The notes under the pieces were generated by a model. The model did not search any database and had not been told where the DNA came from. It saw nothing but the letters and a program-made list of their open reading frames with translations. The translations under genes were made by a program, and so were the position numbers. From assembly GCA_016784965.1 (NCBI GenBank), contig JADHTQ010000048.1, positions 1 through 34,144 of the forward strand: 34,144 bases of DNA, given 5' to 3'. Numbering within the stretch: position 1 is the stretch's first letter; each line of letters opens with the position of its first letter. Of this stretch, positions 15,679 to 24,164 are shown one piece after another. Source of the stretch: Bacteriovoracaceae bacterium. GTDB taxonomy: Bacteria; Bdellovibrionota; Bacteriovoracia; Bacteriovoracales; Bacteriovoracaceae.

Positions 15679-18600
15679 TTATTTCATTTCTCCTTGTAGT
15701 CTTTCAAAGGCCTCCATGGTCATAGAAATAGATTCACCATCGGGATCAACAAGCAAGATGACCGTGGTGGCCTCTAATACAACTCCTGTAGGATATAAAA
15801 CGCCATAGGAGCCAAGAGAAAGAACTCCCCATGCCCCCTCAGTTACCCCAAATGCATCCCATTGAGCACTGGAAAAGCCTCCTTTTTGTGCATCCACTAG
15901 ACCTTGCATTGCTCTGACAGTATTATGGTTTGGTGGACCATATGTTTGAGTTAACTCTTTTGCCAATTCTTTAACACTAAACTTTTTGTATAGACCTGTG
16001 GCCCCTTTGGGCATTGAAACAACATCTCCAGCGCTTAATGCTAATCTAGCATCATGAGTACAGGCCTTGGATGCCCCTCCCAATTTTGCCACTCGATCAA
16101 TTTCTTCCAATTGTTTTGGAGTAACATCGATTACATAATGAGAACCGGCCCTTACCTGATCAGTTTCTTTTAGTTTGCGAATTGAATGAAAGGACCCTCC
16201 ATCATACTGATATGGTTTGCCATCTTTGTAATATCTCGTAGTCAAATGGCCTCGATCATGGCTAAACTCGACTACTACAGATTTGCCTCTTTTTTCTTCG
16301 GGTATAATATCTGATAATTTCATCGTACGATGAAACTCTGAAGAACTCTCAATTGTTACACAATGGGCCTTGTTAGCACTAGCAATTGTTGGGTCTGTGC
16401 ACCTGTGTGATAAAGTTTCCATGAATCCTTTACAACCAGACTTACGAGTAAACTTACTAGTGCAGGTTTTAAATAACTTCTCATTTCCCGGTTCAACTAG
16501 ACTTGAGGTGGGTGGTGGAAGGTCATCTGCTCTCTTTGCCAACTTACCTGCTCTTTTTCCATCAACAAGAGCTCCTGCAATATCATCGGCACTGCTTGCC
16601 AACTTAGAAACCTTGGCCGCTTTCATTGCCATGCCAGCACCAACCACATCTGCAGCAGTTCCCGCTGCCGCCCACTTAATGCTACTATCGAGCTCTTCTT
16701 GGCACTTATCTCCAGTAACAGATGATGCCATTGCCTGTTCCATGGTTGAGGTCATGTAGCCACTTACTCTGTTTTGATTACACTCTTTGTTTTTCTCCCA
16801 GATCTCATAACCGGTCATAGCGGCTCCAGTAGAGCCTACAGCAGCGATGCCGACAGGACCAGTCATAGCAACTGCAGCTCCGGCAAGCAGAAGTTGGCCA
16901 CCAGTTTTGATGGCCCCTGTAAGCTTTTTATCAGCGCCAACTCGACCTGACATATAACAGTTTGCAGCTGCCAAAACAGGATCGTCTGGATCATCTCCTG
17001 GCCTTAGTCTGGTTGGATCAAGTTTAGAAATGAGTGAGGTATCATCTAGGTAACCGTCAATTTTAGCTGGATCAGTAGTATTTTTGACACCTTGACACTC
17101 AGCAATTTCTGCTTGAAGTTCTTCTCGGGCCTGATTGTGACTATATAGACCGAGATTTCGATGTGTCTGTCTATCATTGTTTAACAAGTTGGAACCTTTA
17201 TGAGCGTAGGTGTCTGCCCTTCTCAACATATTGCCAAGCTTTGGGTCTTGAGCAATCATTCTGTGTTGATCCCTCACTCTGTCCTTTAGATGGTTCTCAA
17301 ATGCGGCCCGACCGGCACTGCCTGCACCATGTTTGTCTCTGATTTTGCAAGCTTCGGCCACAGCGGGACTACCATAAGCGGCACTATTTCCTGCACCTCG
17401 AGCACATACCGCCCAGTTATGGGTAGTGGCCTCTTCCATCGCCTTATTGTCTGCAATATATTGCTGAAGCTGCTCAAACTGTTTGACCTCGGCTTGCGTA
17501 GGCATCGGATAGCTGCCCTTATCTACAGCAGGGAAACGTTTATCCATAAAGGTCTGGGCAGTTTTAATGCGCTCATCACAAAGCTGTTGCATTCTTTTCC
17601 ACTCACGGGCCTTCATTTCATGTGCCGATACCCCGCTTGCATTTGCTCCCACTTGGTCACTTTGACTTCTGCCACCCCCGGTCTGGTCAGAAGTAGCACT
17701 CTTTTTTTCAAAATCAGACAACATTGCGTCTGTGTCTTTTGTATCTTGGTTGGCAAGAATCTCATCAATATCACTTTGCATCTTATCGATATGTTTTGAC
17801 TTTTGTTGATCAACTCCTTGAGTCCCCTTAGACTGTTTGGCAAACGCACTCCACATTGCTTGTCTCCCAATGGGGTGTACAAGCAGAGCGTCTATCACCG
17901 CAGTAGCTTTGTTTTGTGCAACATTAACCTGTTGTTCTTCCTCTGCAGTCATACCCATGGGGCCACTTCCAATGGCCTCTTTTACAGAGTCTGGTATCCA
18001 TTTAGAATTTGAAACTGCCTCTTGAGCTTGTTGTGTCTTCGTTTTTTTTCTTTTTTGAGCTTTTTGCGAAAGTTTGCCCGTTGGTGCCAAAGACTGATGA
18101 TTGAATTGACTTATGTATTGAAGGGACTTCTCAATATCTTTAAATGTCTTTTTATATTTTTTTACCAGTGCTTTACATGAGCTACTATCTTTATATCCCT
18201 TGGAAAGAACCTTTTTGTGACTTTTAACAATTTTATCCCAGTTTCTAATTTTTCTATTTGAGGGTTTTGCTTTAGCATTACCCCCATAGAGTTTTTTCAT
18301 ATAGTAGTCGTACATCTGCTTGGTAGTCTTTTTCTTTTTCTTCTCACCACCGTCTTGCTGCGATTGCTCCTCATTGATGGCGCCATCGCCACCAGAAGCT
18401 CCTTGACTTTTGCCAGTGCTACCTTCTTTTTTAGCTCCACTACTACCTTTGGCCGCTCCAGAAGAATCAGAAGCATCTGCTGCCCCAATTTCACCGAGGG
18501 ATTCAATTTCACTTTCTATTGCTTTTGTCGGATCTTTTTTTGTAACGTCATTAATGAGCTTTTCTTCAAGTTTGGTGACAAGCTTCAACGCCCAGTCAAG

Positions 18601-19206
18601 ATTTTTATTAGATACTTTGGGGTTAATTTTGGACTTTTTGAAAGAGCACTCTGGGAGTTTGTCAGCAATTTTTTGATGTTTTTTTACCCTTTGCTCAAGC
18701 CCCATTTTTAAAAAGTCACACCCTTGGGTCCCCTTTTTACAGGTACCTCCACTAATAAGACCAGCTCTTTTTTCGGCATATTCTAAAGCAGCAATTGAGG
18801 CCATGGCATATTGTTTGGCCAAATTACTTAAGGCCCCCGAGGTGGCATCTACACTATTTTCTACATTTTGCAGTTGTCTTTTTTGCGCCTCTGTCGCTAC
18901 ACCTATTTTGTCTTGAGCAGCACACATCTGCCCTTGCAGTACACTAGTTGCCCTTCCCCTATGATCCCAGCTAGTGTCTTCTAACCTCAAGTAGATTTGG
19001 GATGCCCATGCTGCATTTTTAATATCTTTAATACGTTGACATTTTGGATGTATGCGCGCGACAGTTAGGGCAATACCTAAAGCAGATGTATTTTTTATTC
19101 TCGTTTGCTCTCCCAGAGGTTTGCTGTCTTTTTCCTTAGAACTTGCAGGAAGAATTAAAGACAGACAAATTATTAGCACGTGAATTTTACTCAATATATG
19201 TGTCAT
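15679..19206 (-). CDS. Large exported protein with polymorphic-toxin-like layout
   Basis: About 1,175 residues with a signal peptide (ILSKIHVLIICLSLILPASS). In order: a Cys-containing helical region, a Gly/Ser/Ala/Lys linker (about 240-295), long charged helices rich in Gln/Lys, a Gly/Ala hydrophobic segment (GGQLLLAGAAVAMTGPVGIA, about 765-805), a module ATAADVVGAGMAMKAAKVSKLA (about 845-885) typical of the pre-toxin region of polymorphic toxins, and a distinct C-terminal domain. That last domain has SHDRGHLTTRYY (near 980) and KACTHDARLAL (near 1050). A His before a Cys that heads a helix is the order in permuted papain-like/LRAT-type folds, so a hydrolase tip is possible but unproven. The second in-frame ATG is used because AGG stands 7 nt before it. 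The upstream gene overlaps it, so the two are co-translated. No immunity gene follows. Confidence 0.6.
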   Translation of the reverse strand: MTHILSKIHVLIICLSLILPASSKEKDSKPLGEQTRIKNTSALGIALTVARIHPKCQRIKDIKNAAWASQIYLRLEDTSWDHRGRATSVLQGQMCAAQDKIGVATEAQKRQLQNVENSVDATSGALSNLAKQYAMASIAALEYAEKRAGLISGGTCKKGTQGCDFLKMGLEQRVKKHQKIADKLPECSFKKSKINPKVSNKNLDWALKLVTKLEEKLINDVTKKDPTKAIESEIESLGEIGAADASDSSGAAKGSSGAKKEGSTGKSQGASGGDGAINEEQSQQDGGEKKKKKTTKQMYDYYMKKLYGGNAKAKPSNRKIRNWDKIVKSHKKVLSKGYKDSSSCKALVKKYKKTFKDIEKSLQYISQFNHQSLAPTGKLSQKAQKRKKTKTQQAQEAVSNSKWIPDSVKEAIGSGPMGMTAEEEQQVNVAQNKATAVIDALLVHPIGRQAMWSAFAKQSKGTQGVDQQKSKHIDKMQSDIDEILANQDTKDTDAMLSDFEKKSATSDQTGGGRSQSDQVGANASGVSAHEMKAREWKRMQQLCDERIKTAQTFMDKRFPAVDKGSYPMPTQAEVKQFEQLQQYIADNKAMEEATTHNWAVCARGAGNSAAYGSPAVAEACKIRDKHGAGSAGRAAFENHLKDRVRDQHRMIAQDPKLGNMLRRADTYAHKGSNLLNNDRQTHRNLGLYSHNQAREELQAEIAECQGVKNTTDPAKIDGYLDDTSLISKLDPTRLRPGDDPDDPVLAAANCYMSGRVGADKKLTGAIKTGGQLLLAGAAVAMTGPVGIAAVGSTGAAMTGYEIWEKNKECNQNRVSGYMTSTMEQAMASSVTGDKCQEELDSSIKWAAAGTAADVVGAGMAMKAAKVSKLASSADDIAGALVDGKRAGKLAKRADDLPPPTSSLVEPGNEKLFKTCTSKFTRKSGCKGFMETLSHRCTDPTIASANKAHCVTIESSSEFHRTMKLSDIIPEEKRGKSVVVEFSHDRGHLTTRYYKDGKPYQYDGGSFHSIRKLKETDQVRAGSHYVIDVTPKQLEEIDRVAKLGGASKACTHDARLALSAGDVVSMPKGATGLYKKFSVKELAKELTQTYGPPNHNTVRAMQGLVDAQKGGFSSAQWDAFGVTEGAWGVLSLGSYGVLYPTGVVLEATTVILLVDPDGESISMTMEAFERLQGEMK

Positions 19207-19972
19207 CTTGGAACCTACCATTTACAATTTTTTTTAAATAACGAGATGATATTATTTTCCAAATGCTTCTATCAGTGTTTTTTTCAATTGCCACATCTGC
19301 ATATTTAAATCTAGTTTTTCTTGTACTTACATTTGCTACTTTTGTTTTGACTAACTCCTCACTCTGCTTTATCTCTTGTTGAGGCATTTCAAATTCTGTC
19401 GTTTCCTCTAAAACAGGCTCATTGTTTAATCTGCCACTAATTACTTGATTGAACTTTTTGGTTGAAAATGCTGGCGGCGCTTTGGGCCTACTTTTACCCA
19501 TAATAAACTCTATGGCCGCCTCTAATAGACCTGGCCTTTTTTGTTTTTTTAATGCTCTCAATTTATTTCTTTTAACCAATTTTTTGGCCAAAGGTAGTTC
19601 ATCTTTATCAAAGGAGCGCAAGATACTTGTTTCTAACATTTTGAAGTTAATGGGTCTTTTGCCCGCCCTTTTTCTTTTTTGGTTATAACTTCTTTGTCCC
19701 CTTTGTATAAACTTCATTTGCAGATCGTACATTTTATCAGAGCCTTCCAGTGACGAAACATCAGTATGGGGAAAATTGTTTTTTTTTGCTTCCTTTACAA
19801 TCAAATTATCCAACTGTTGACTTAAAAATTTGGCCTTTTTGCAATTTTGACTTACTCGTTTATTTTTAGTCTTACAATCTAGATAAGGATGATCAAGCAT
19901 GTGGCTTGCCAAACCAGTATCGCTAAAAATTATAAAACTAGCGAATACATAAAAATGTGAGTATTTTGTCAC
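19187..19972 (-). CDS. Exported basic protein paired with the large toxin-like gene
   Basis: About 262 residues. I place the start at GTG 19972 because GGAG stands 8 nt upstream and the protein then begins directly with a signal peptide (KYSHFYVFASFIIFSDTGLA). An ATG 60 bp earlier is in frame but would add 20 residues partly encoded by a tandem DNA repeat and would bury the signal sequence. The mature protein is strongly basic (KRKRAGKRPINF, KKLVKRNKLRALKKQKR) with two Cys near the N-terminus, and mostly helical. No family is recognised. Its 3' end overlaps the large exported protein gene by about 20-35 bp, so the two are probably co-expressed and may act together, for example as partner or chaperone. 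Confidence 0.55.
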   Translation of the reverse strand: MTKYSHFYVFASFIIFSDTGLASHMLDHPYLDCKTKNKRVSQNCKKAKFLSQQLDNLIVKEAKKNNFPHTDVSSLEGSDKMYDLQMKFIQRGQRSYNQKRKRAGKRPINFKMLETSILRSFDKDELPLAKKLVKRNKLRALKKQKRPGLLEAAIEFIMGKSRPKAPPAFSTKKFNQVISGRLNNEPVLEETTEFEMPQQEIKQSEELVKTKVANVSTRKTRFKYADVAIEKNTDRSIWKIISSRYLKKIVNGRFQDDTYIE

Positions 19973-20011
19973 AAGTTTTTCTCCATCGTGCATTTGTAAC
20001 TTTAATATCGG

Positions 20012-20080
20012 GTTATTAGTCAAAATTTTCAATAGTTTCCTAGTTATTAGTCAAAATTTTCAATAGTTTCCTAGTTATTA
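20012..20080. repeat. 31-bp tandem repeat, about 2.2 copies
   Basis: The unit starting GTTATTAGTCAAAATTTTC and ending CAATAGTTTCCTA occurs at 20012-20042 and again, without any mismatch, at 20043-20073, with the first seven bases of a third copy to 20080. It lies immediately upstream of the basic exported protein gene. The exactness suggests a recent duplication. It could alter promoter spacing of the two-gene unit. Confidence 0.95.
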
Positions 20081-20226
20081 TTATAACTTAACTCCGGTTT
20101 ATAGGAGCAAAAAAATACAGTACTAGAGATTGATACTAGATATGTATTTGAAATTGTGTGCTTGAAGAGATACTGGCTTTTTATTTGAAATGGCAGCAAT
20201 TATTGGCAATCAAACAAGAGTTAGAG

Positions 20227-22095
20227 CTAATTTTTAAACCACACCCTATTTTCACGAACCAGCAATTCATTTAGGTAGATATAATCGATGTGAGACCTCA
20301 TTTTTGACAACAAATCATGATTTTTAAACGTATCAATCATATTATTTTTTTCCATAGGATCTTCAGACAAATCATAAAGGCGTTCGCGCTTAGTTTTTTG
20401 ACGAAAAACATACTTATAAGGAGGTACAATTGAAATGAAATATCTTCCGCCATATGGTTGCACCATCAAAATTGGTTTTGTGATTGGTTTAAATAAATGC
20501 TCCCCAATAAAGTGAGTTTTTGCACTTATACCCACAAAGTTTAACAAGGTTGGTGCTATATCCACTTGAGAGTGGTATTCATCCACTACTGTAGCCGCTT
20601 TGATCGACTTATTTTTTTTCCAAATGAAAACAAAAGGTGTTTTAAACACTTCTTCATTGTATGCCAAAAAGGTACTATAAGATCCGTGCTCTCCGGCAGG
20701 ACAACCATGATCTCCGGTTACAATTATGATGGAATTTTCTAAGTACTTGCGCTTTGACAACTCTTTAAAGAATGTTTTTAAATATTCATCAGTAACTCTT
20801 ATAGAGTTTGCCATAAATTGTCGTTTAGTAGACTGATTCGGGTATAAGTACCTCTCATTTTGGGGAACCTCGTTAAAGGGGCCATGATTTGAAATAGTAG
20901 TTAAAGCTCCAAAAAATTTAGCTGATTTGTTCTTTTTATGCAATTTATCTACATATTGAAAAAACTTTTCATAAAAAAGAGAGTCCGGTATTCCCCATCC
21001 CCATTTTAACTTCTTTTCCTGGGCCGAAATAAATTCTGAACTCATGCCTTTTGCATGCTTAAATCCATTTTTTGCTACAAACTCATAGGTATTATCAAAA
21101 TGAATATTTTCAAATGCTTTAAAAAATAAAGTTTCATACCCATTACTTTGCAAAATCTGTGGCAAACAATTTAGATTAATATGAGAAAAGTTGGTAAAAA
21201 CTTTTTGCCTTGTAAGTGGTAATATAGAACAAAGAATAGAAAGCTGCCCTTTGGATGTTTGCATAGAGTGGCCATAAAAATTTTTAAAAAACACCCCCTG
21301 CTTCATCAAGGAATTATAAAATGGAGTGTACTCCTTGCCTTCTTTATTTTTACTATTTACAAAAAAAGCATTAAAAGACTCTACCATTATAATAAAAATG
21401 TGAGGTCTATCTTCACTTTGATAACTGGAGTTAACCTCATCTCTCACATAAGGAAAAGGCCTTCTGGCAAGCTGTTGTAGATGCGGGTTACTGGTTTGAA
21501 TGTAGTGTGACTGGATTGTTTTTAAAAACATTCCAATCTCATCATATACAACTGGTAAAATATAGATAGATACACAGTAGGTTAAGATAAATATAACAGA
21601 TGCATAGAACCTGTGTTTAATATGCCCAAACTGAGAAAATTTTCTATATCGCACCTCTAAAAAGACAAATAAAATAAACAGTCCTAAGGTGATATATAGA
21701 TCTTTAGGCTTAAAAAGGGCCAAAATTACTTGAAAGCTCTCTTTTTGGGCAATTAGACCAAAATTGTCAGAGAGTATTGAAAAATCAACATTCCAAGCAG
21801 TTCTTAAGTGATAGTGACCGGCCAAAACGTAATAAACAAGCAGCAGTATTGTGGTCGCCGATTGCAATAGGCGCTTTCCACAAAAAATTAGCTCAAACAT
21901 CCGAAATAAAACAAACAAGCAAACGTACCCAGCAGCAATAAGTACTATAGCGGTAAGATCCAGTTCAAGCTCATCAACGCTCTCTTTTAAATGAAATCTG
22001 AGCAAAAAGAAGGTATAAAAAAACCATATTAATTTAATTGGAAATGTTATTTTTAATAGAGGTGATTCTTTGAACCACAATTTAACTGTATTCAT
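20227..22095 (-). CDS. LtaS-like membrane sulfatase/phosphoglycerol transferase
   Basis: Protein of 622 residues: five N-terminal membrane helices (to about residue 185), then a large extracytoplasmic catalytic domain of the alkaline phosphatase/sulfatase superfamily. The metal and nucleophile residues of the LtaS branch are visible: IIMVESFN (Glu239), HSMQTSKGQ (Thr280 as nucleophile), TISNHGPF (His404) and IVTGDHG (Asp462, His463). LtaS and its Gram-negative relatives (OpgB, EptA-like) move phosphoglycerol or similar head groups onto envelope glycans; the acceptor here cannot be told. AGGAAG precedes the start at good spacing. It is a single gene in a run of minus-strand exported-protein genes. 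The family is certain, the substrate is not. Confidence 0.9.
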   Translation of the reverse strand: MNTVKLWFKESPLLKITFPIKLIWFFYTFFLLRFHLKESVDELELDLTAIVLIAAGYVCLFVLFRMFELIFCGKRLLQSATTILLLVYYVLAGHYHLRTAWNVDFSILSDNFGLIAQKESFQVILALFKPKDLYITLGLFILFVFLEVRYRKFSQFGHIKHRFYASVIFILTYCVSIYILPVVYDEIGMFLKTIQSHYIQTSNPHLQQLARRPFPYVRDEVNSSYQSEDRPHIFIIMVESFNAFFVNSKNKEGKEYTPFYNSLMKQGVFFKNFYGHSMQTSKGQLSILCSILPLTRQKVFTNFSHINLNCLPQILQSNGYETLFFKAFENIHFDNTYEFVAKNGFKHAKGMSSEFISAQEKKLKWGWGIPDSLFYEKFFQYVDKLHKKNKSAKFFGALTTISNHGPFNEVPQNERYLYPNQSTKRQFMANSIRVTDEYLKTFFKELSKRKYLENSIIIVTGDHGCPAGEHGSYSTFLAYNEEVFKTPFVFIWKKNKSIKAATVVDEYHSQVDIAPTLLNFVGISAKTHFIGEHLFKPITKPILMVQPYGGRYFISIVPPYKYVFRQKTKRERLYDLSEDPMEKNNMIDTFKNHDLLSKMRSHIDYIYLNELLVRENRVWFKN

Positions 22096-22188
22096 CAGTT
22101 CTTCCTAATGTTTGCTGGCAAGCAAGCTTATCATTAGTTACAAGAATTGAAAAACGTGATTCATTATGAGGAGTTGATTTGTCGTTAA

Positions 22189-22683
22189 TTAGTCACAAAG
22201 ACCAGTGCGCTCATTATAGCCGGTAGTCTCTGAGCAGTCACATAAAAGAGGATTTCCCCACTCATTGGTGGCCTTGGTACAAAAATTTGATAATTTGAGT
22301 GGATATGCATCTAGACCATTTTGAAATACGGCCTTGCCACCTGCTATCACCTCAATTGGAAGCTCCACATGGACCCCATATTCTTCCACCATATCAAACT
22401 CTAATGTTTGCTTAAACAACATGCGACAATCACCAGCAAAATCGTTAGTTTCGATAACAAATGGTTGTATAGATTTATTTAAACTAAGAGATTGTGACTG
22501 CTTTTGTGCCTTAATGCCAAAATCTAGTTCGTGACAGCCCCCATAGACAACTTCTATCGAAAATATACCGTCATTGTAGTCTGCTTTGTCATAGTGAACG
22601 AGCGTAGAGACAGGAATATTGGCAAGTGTTGCACTTACAGAGCATATAAGTGCTGTGATTAATACAATTAGTTTTGCTTTCAT
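22189..22683 (-). CDS. Small Cys-containing exported protein
   Basis: Protein of 164 residues with a signal peptide (KLIVLITALICSVSATLA, then NIPV). The mature chain is strand-rich and contains six Cys, four of them in the last 30 residues (NFCTKATNEWG, LLCDCSETTGYNERTGLCD). Those could form a small disulfide-bonded knot. No family is recognised. The ribosome binding site AGGAGG with 6 nt spacing is one of the best in the window, so expression may be strong. Confidence 0.6.
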   Translation of the reverse strand: MKAKLIVLITALICSVSATLANIPVSTLVHYDKADYNDGIFSIEVVYGGCHELDFGIKAQKQSQSLSLNKSIQPFVIETNDFAGDCRMLFKQTLEFDMVEEYGVHVELPIEVIAGGKAVFQNGLDAYPLKLSNFCTKATNEWGNPLLCDCSETTGYNERTGLCD

Positions 22684-22827
22684 AAATAACCTCCTATCAA
22701 ACTTTAAAAAAAAGTGATTTAAATTTTCAAGAGATTAATAGGCCCATATATGGAAAAAGAGAAATTATTTGTTGTGATTTAAATGAGAAGTTTTACTACT
22801 TAAAAGTTTATTCAGTGTGCATAGAGA

Positions 22828-23982
22828 TTAAAGCTGCGATGAAGCATGTTCACAGGTTTTTGAATACTCTCTTATAATCTTCCAACCATCACTTTCTAAA
22901 ATCAAAGAGACTGTTTTATCGCTTTGATCCTGGTAATTATTGGCGCTGTAGAACTGATGAAAATTTGTCAATACATGCTTATCATCAATAAATTCTAAAG
23001 AAACGTTTTTAAGTTTTACGCGTATTTTTGAAGCCCTGCTAATTACTCGTCGCCTGCTGCTCTCCCAAGCTTCTTTGTCAGCATACCTGCTTGGGACCTT
23101 AAATTTATCAGAATAAGACGAAATATAATTGTCAAGATTCTGTGAAGACCATGCTAGAGACCATTTGCCGAGGGCCAACCTAACTTGGGCCATAATACGC
23201 TCAATTTTTGGATTTTTTTGCTCATTTTGAGGTGTAAAAGTCACGGTCTTGTATTTTGGACCCGTTTGGTCGGGCTTAGGCGATTCTGTTGACATTTTGT
23301 TGTAGACAGAAAGTGACTGTTCAACGTCATTAATGAGGCCCACTGAACTAACGGCATTTTCAGAGTTCAATTTTACCTTCAACAATTTTTTCCACGTTTC
23401 TGGTACAAATTTGACGAGATATTTGCGCTTAAATTGGTGCGAATTTGTGGTTTTTTTAAGTGCTGCAAGTGAGCTTTGGTACTCACCTAAAAGCGCGTCA
23501 ATATTTTGCAATTTCTTCAAAGATACAAGTTTTAGGTCCTGTATCTTTTCATTTTCTAAAAATAACTTAATTTGCTCTCTTAGTGCCCTAATACTGTCGG
23601 TATTGACGGCAATTTTTGCCAAGAGTTTTTCTTCAACTTTAGATACAACACTTTTGCTCGGAATTAGGCCCAAAAAGTGCGAAATTTTAGCAAATTCAAG
23701 GTTATAAGTTCTCTTGTCTACCACGTTGTTAAAACTTGGCTTAGATTTTTTTATCAGATTTTTGAATTTTTTGAGCCAATTTATGTGCTCATTTCTGGCG
23801 TAAATTGAGAGTCTTTCAATACGGGTTTGCATGCGCTTAATGCTAAGTTGTCTATTTTGTCCATTTTTTAAAAACCTAACTTCCCCGCTTTCTATGCCCA
23901 CCACAGCGTGTATTTGGAAGGAAAATACCGCTTCGCACAGATAAAAAAAGGTCAAAAATAGCTTAAAAGGTTCCATTTTCAT
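22828..23982 (-). CDS. Exported protein with C-terminal NTF2-like domain
   Basis: Protein of 384 residues with an N-terminal hydrophobic export signal (FKLFLTFFYLCEAVFSFQIHA). Residues about 60-220 are helical and Lys/Leu-rich with coiled-coil character. The last 110 residues (LGKWSLAWSSQNLDNYISSY, AWESSRRRVISRA, then FHQFYSANNYQDQSDK and DGWKIIREY) match the NTF2-like fold found at the C-terminus of YafK-type L,D-transpeptidases. The transpeptidase catalytic domain is absent: I see no His...Ser-x-Gly-Cys motif. It may act as a binding or scaffold protein at the cell wall; that is inference. The start lacks a clear Shine-Dalgarno and a second ATG lies two codons in. Confidence 0.6.
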   Translation of the reverse strand: MKMEPFKLFLTFFYLCEAVFSFQIHAVVGIESGEVRFLKNGQNRQLSIKRMQTRIERLSIYARNEHINWLKKFKNLIKKSKPSFNNVVDKRTYNLEFAKISHFLGLIPSKSVVSKVEEKLLAKIAVNTDSIRALREQIKLFLENEKIQDLKLVSLKKLQNIDALLGEYQSSLAALKKTTNSHQFKRKYLVKFVPETWKKLLKVKLNSENAVSSVGLINDVEQSLSVYNKMSTESPKPDQTGPKYKTVTFTPQNEQKNPKIERIMAQVRLALGKWSLAWSSQNLDNYISSYSDKFKVPSRYADKEAWESSRRRVISRASKIRVKLKNVSLEFIDDKHVLTNFHQFYSANNYQDQSDKTVSLILESDGWKIIREYSKTCEHASSQL

Positions 23983-24164
23983 AGCATTATTTGATATTTA
24001 AGCAAAGTTAGACTGGCAAGTCAATCAAACGAAGCCAAATAAGGCCATTTAAATAAAGCTTGTATTATTAAATAGTTATGATTATAATTATTCATATAAT
24101 ATAAATTATACGAATATATTTAAACAAATTATGTCGTATGTAAAAAAATAGGCCATTTACACAG

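Noticed and set aside
17290-17799. 169-codon plus-strand frame inside the large exported protein gene
   Set aside because: The antisense frame within a long clear gene has low-quality composition and no ribosome binding site.
20012-20080. Tandem repeat as a CRISPR array
   Set aside because: The copies abut directly, with no unique spacers between them and only two full units.
22112-22125. Short hairpin TTGCT/AGCAA upstream of the LtaS-like gene
   Set aside because: Five base pairs with no U-tract is too weak to call a terminator.
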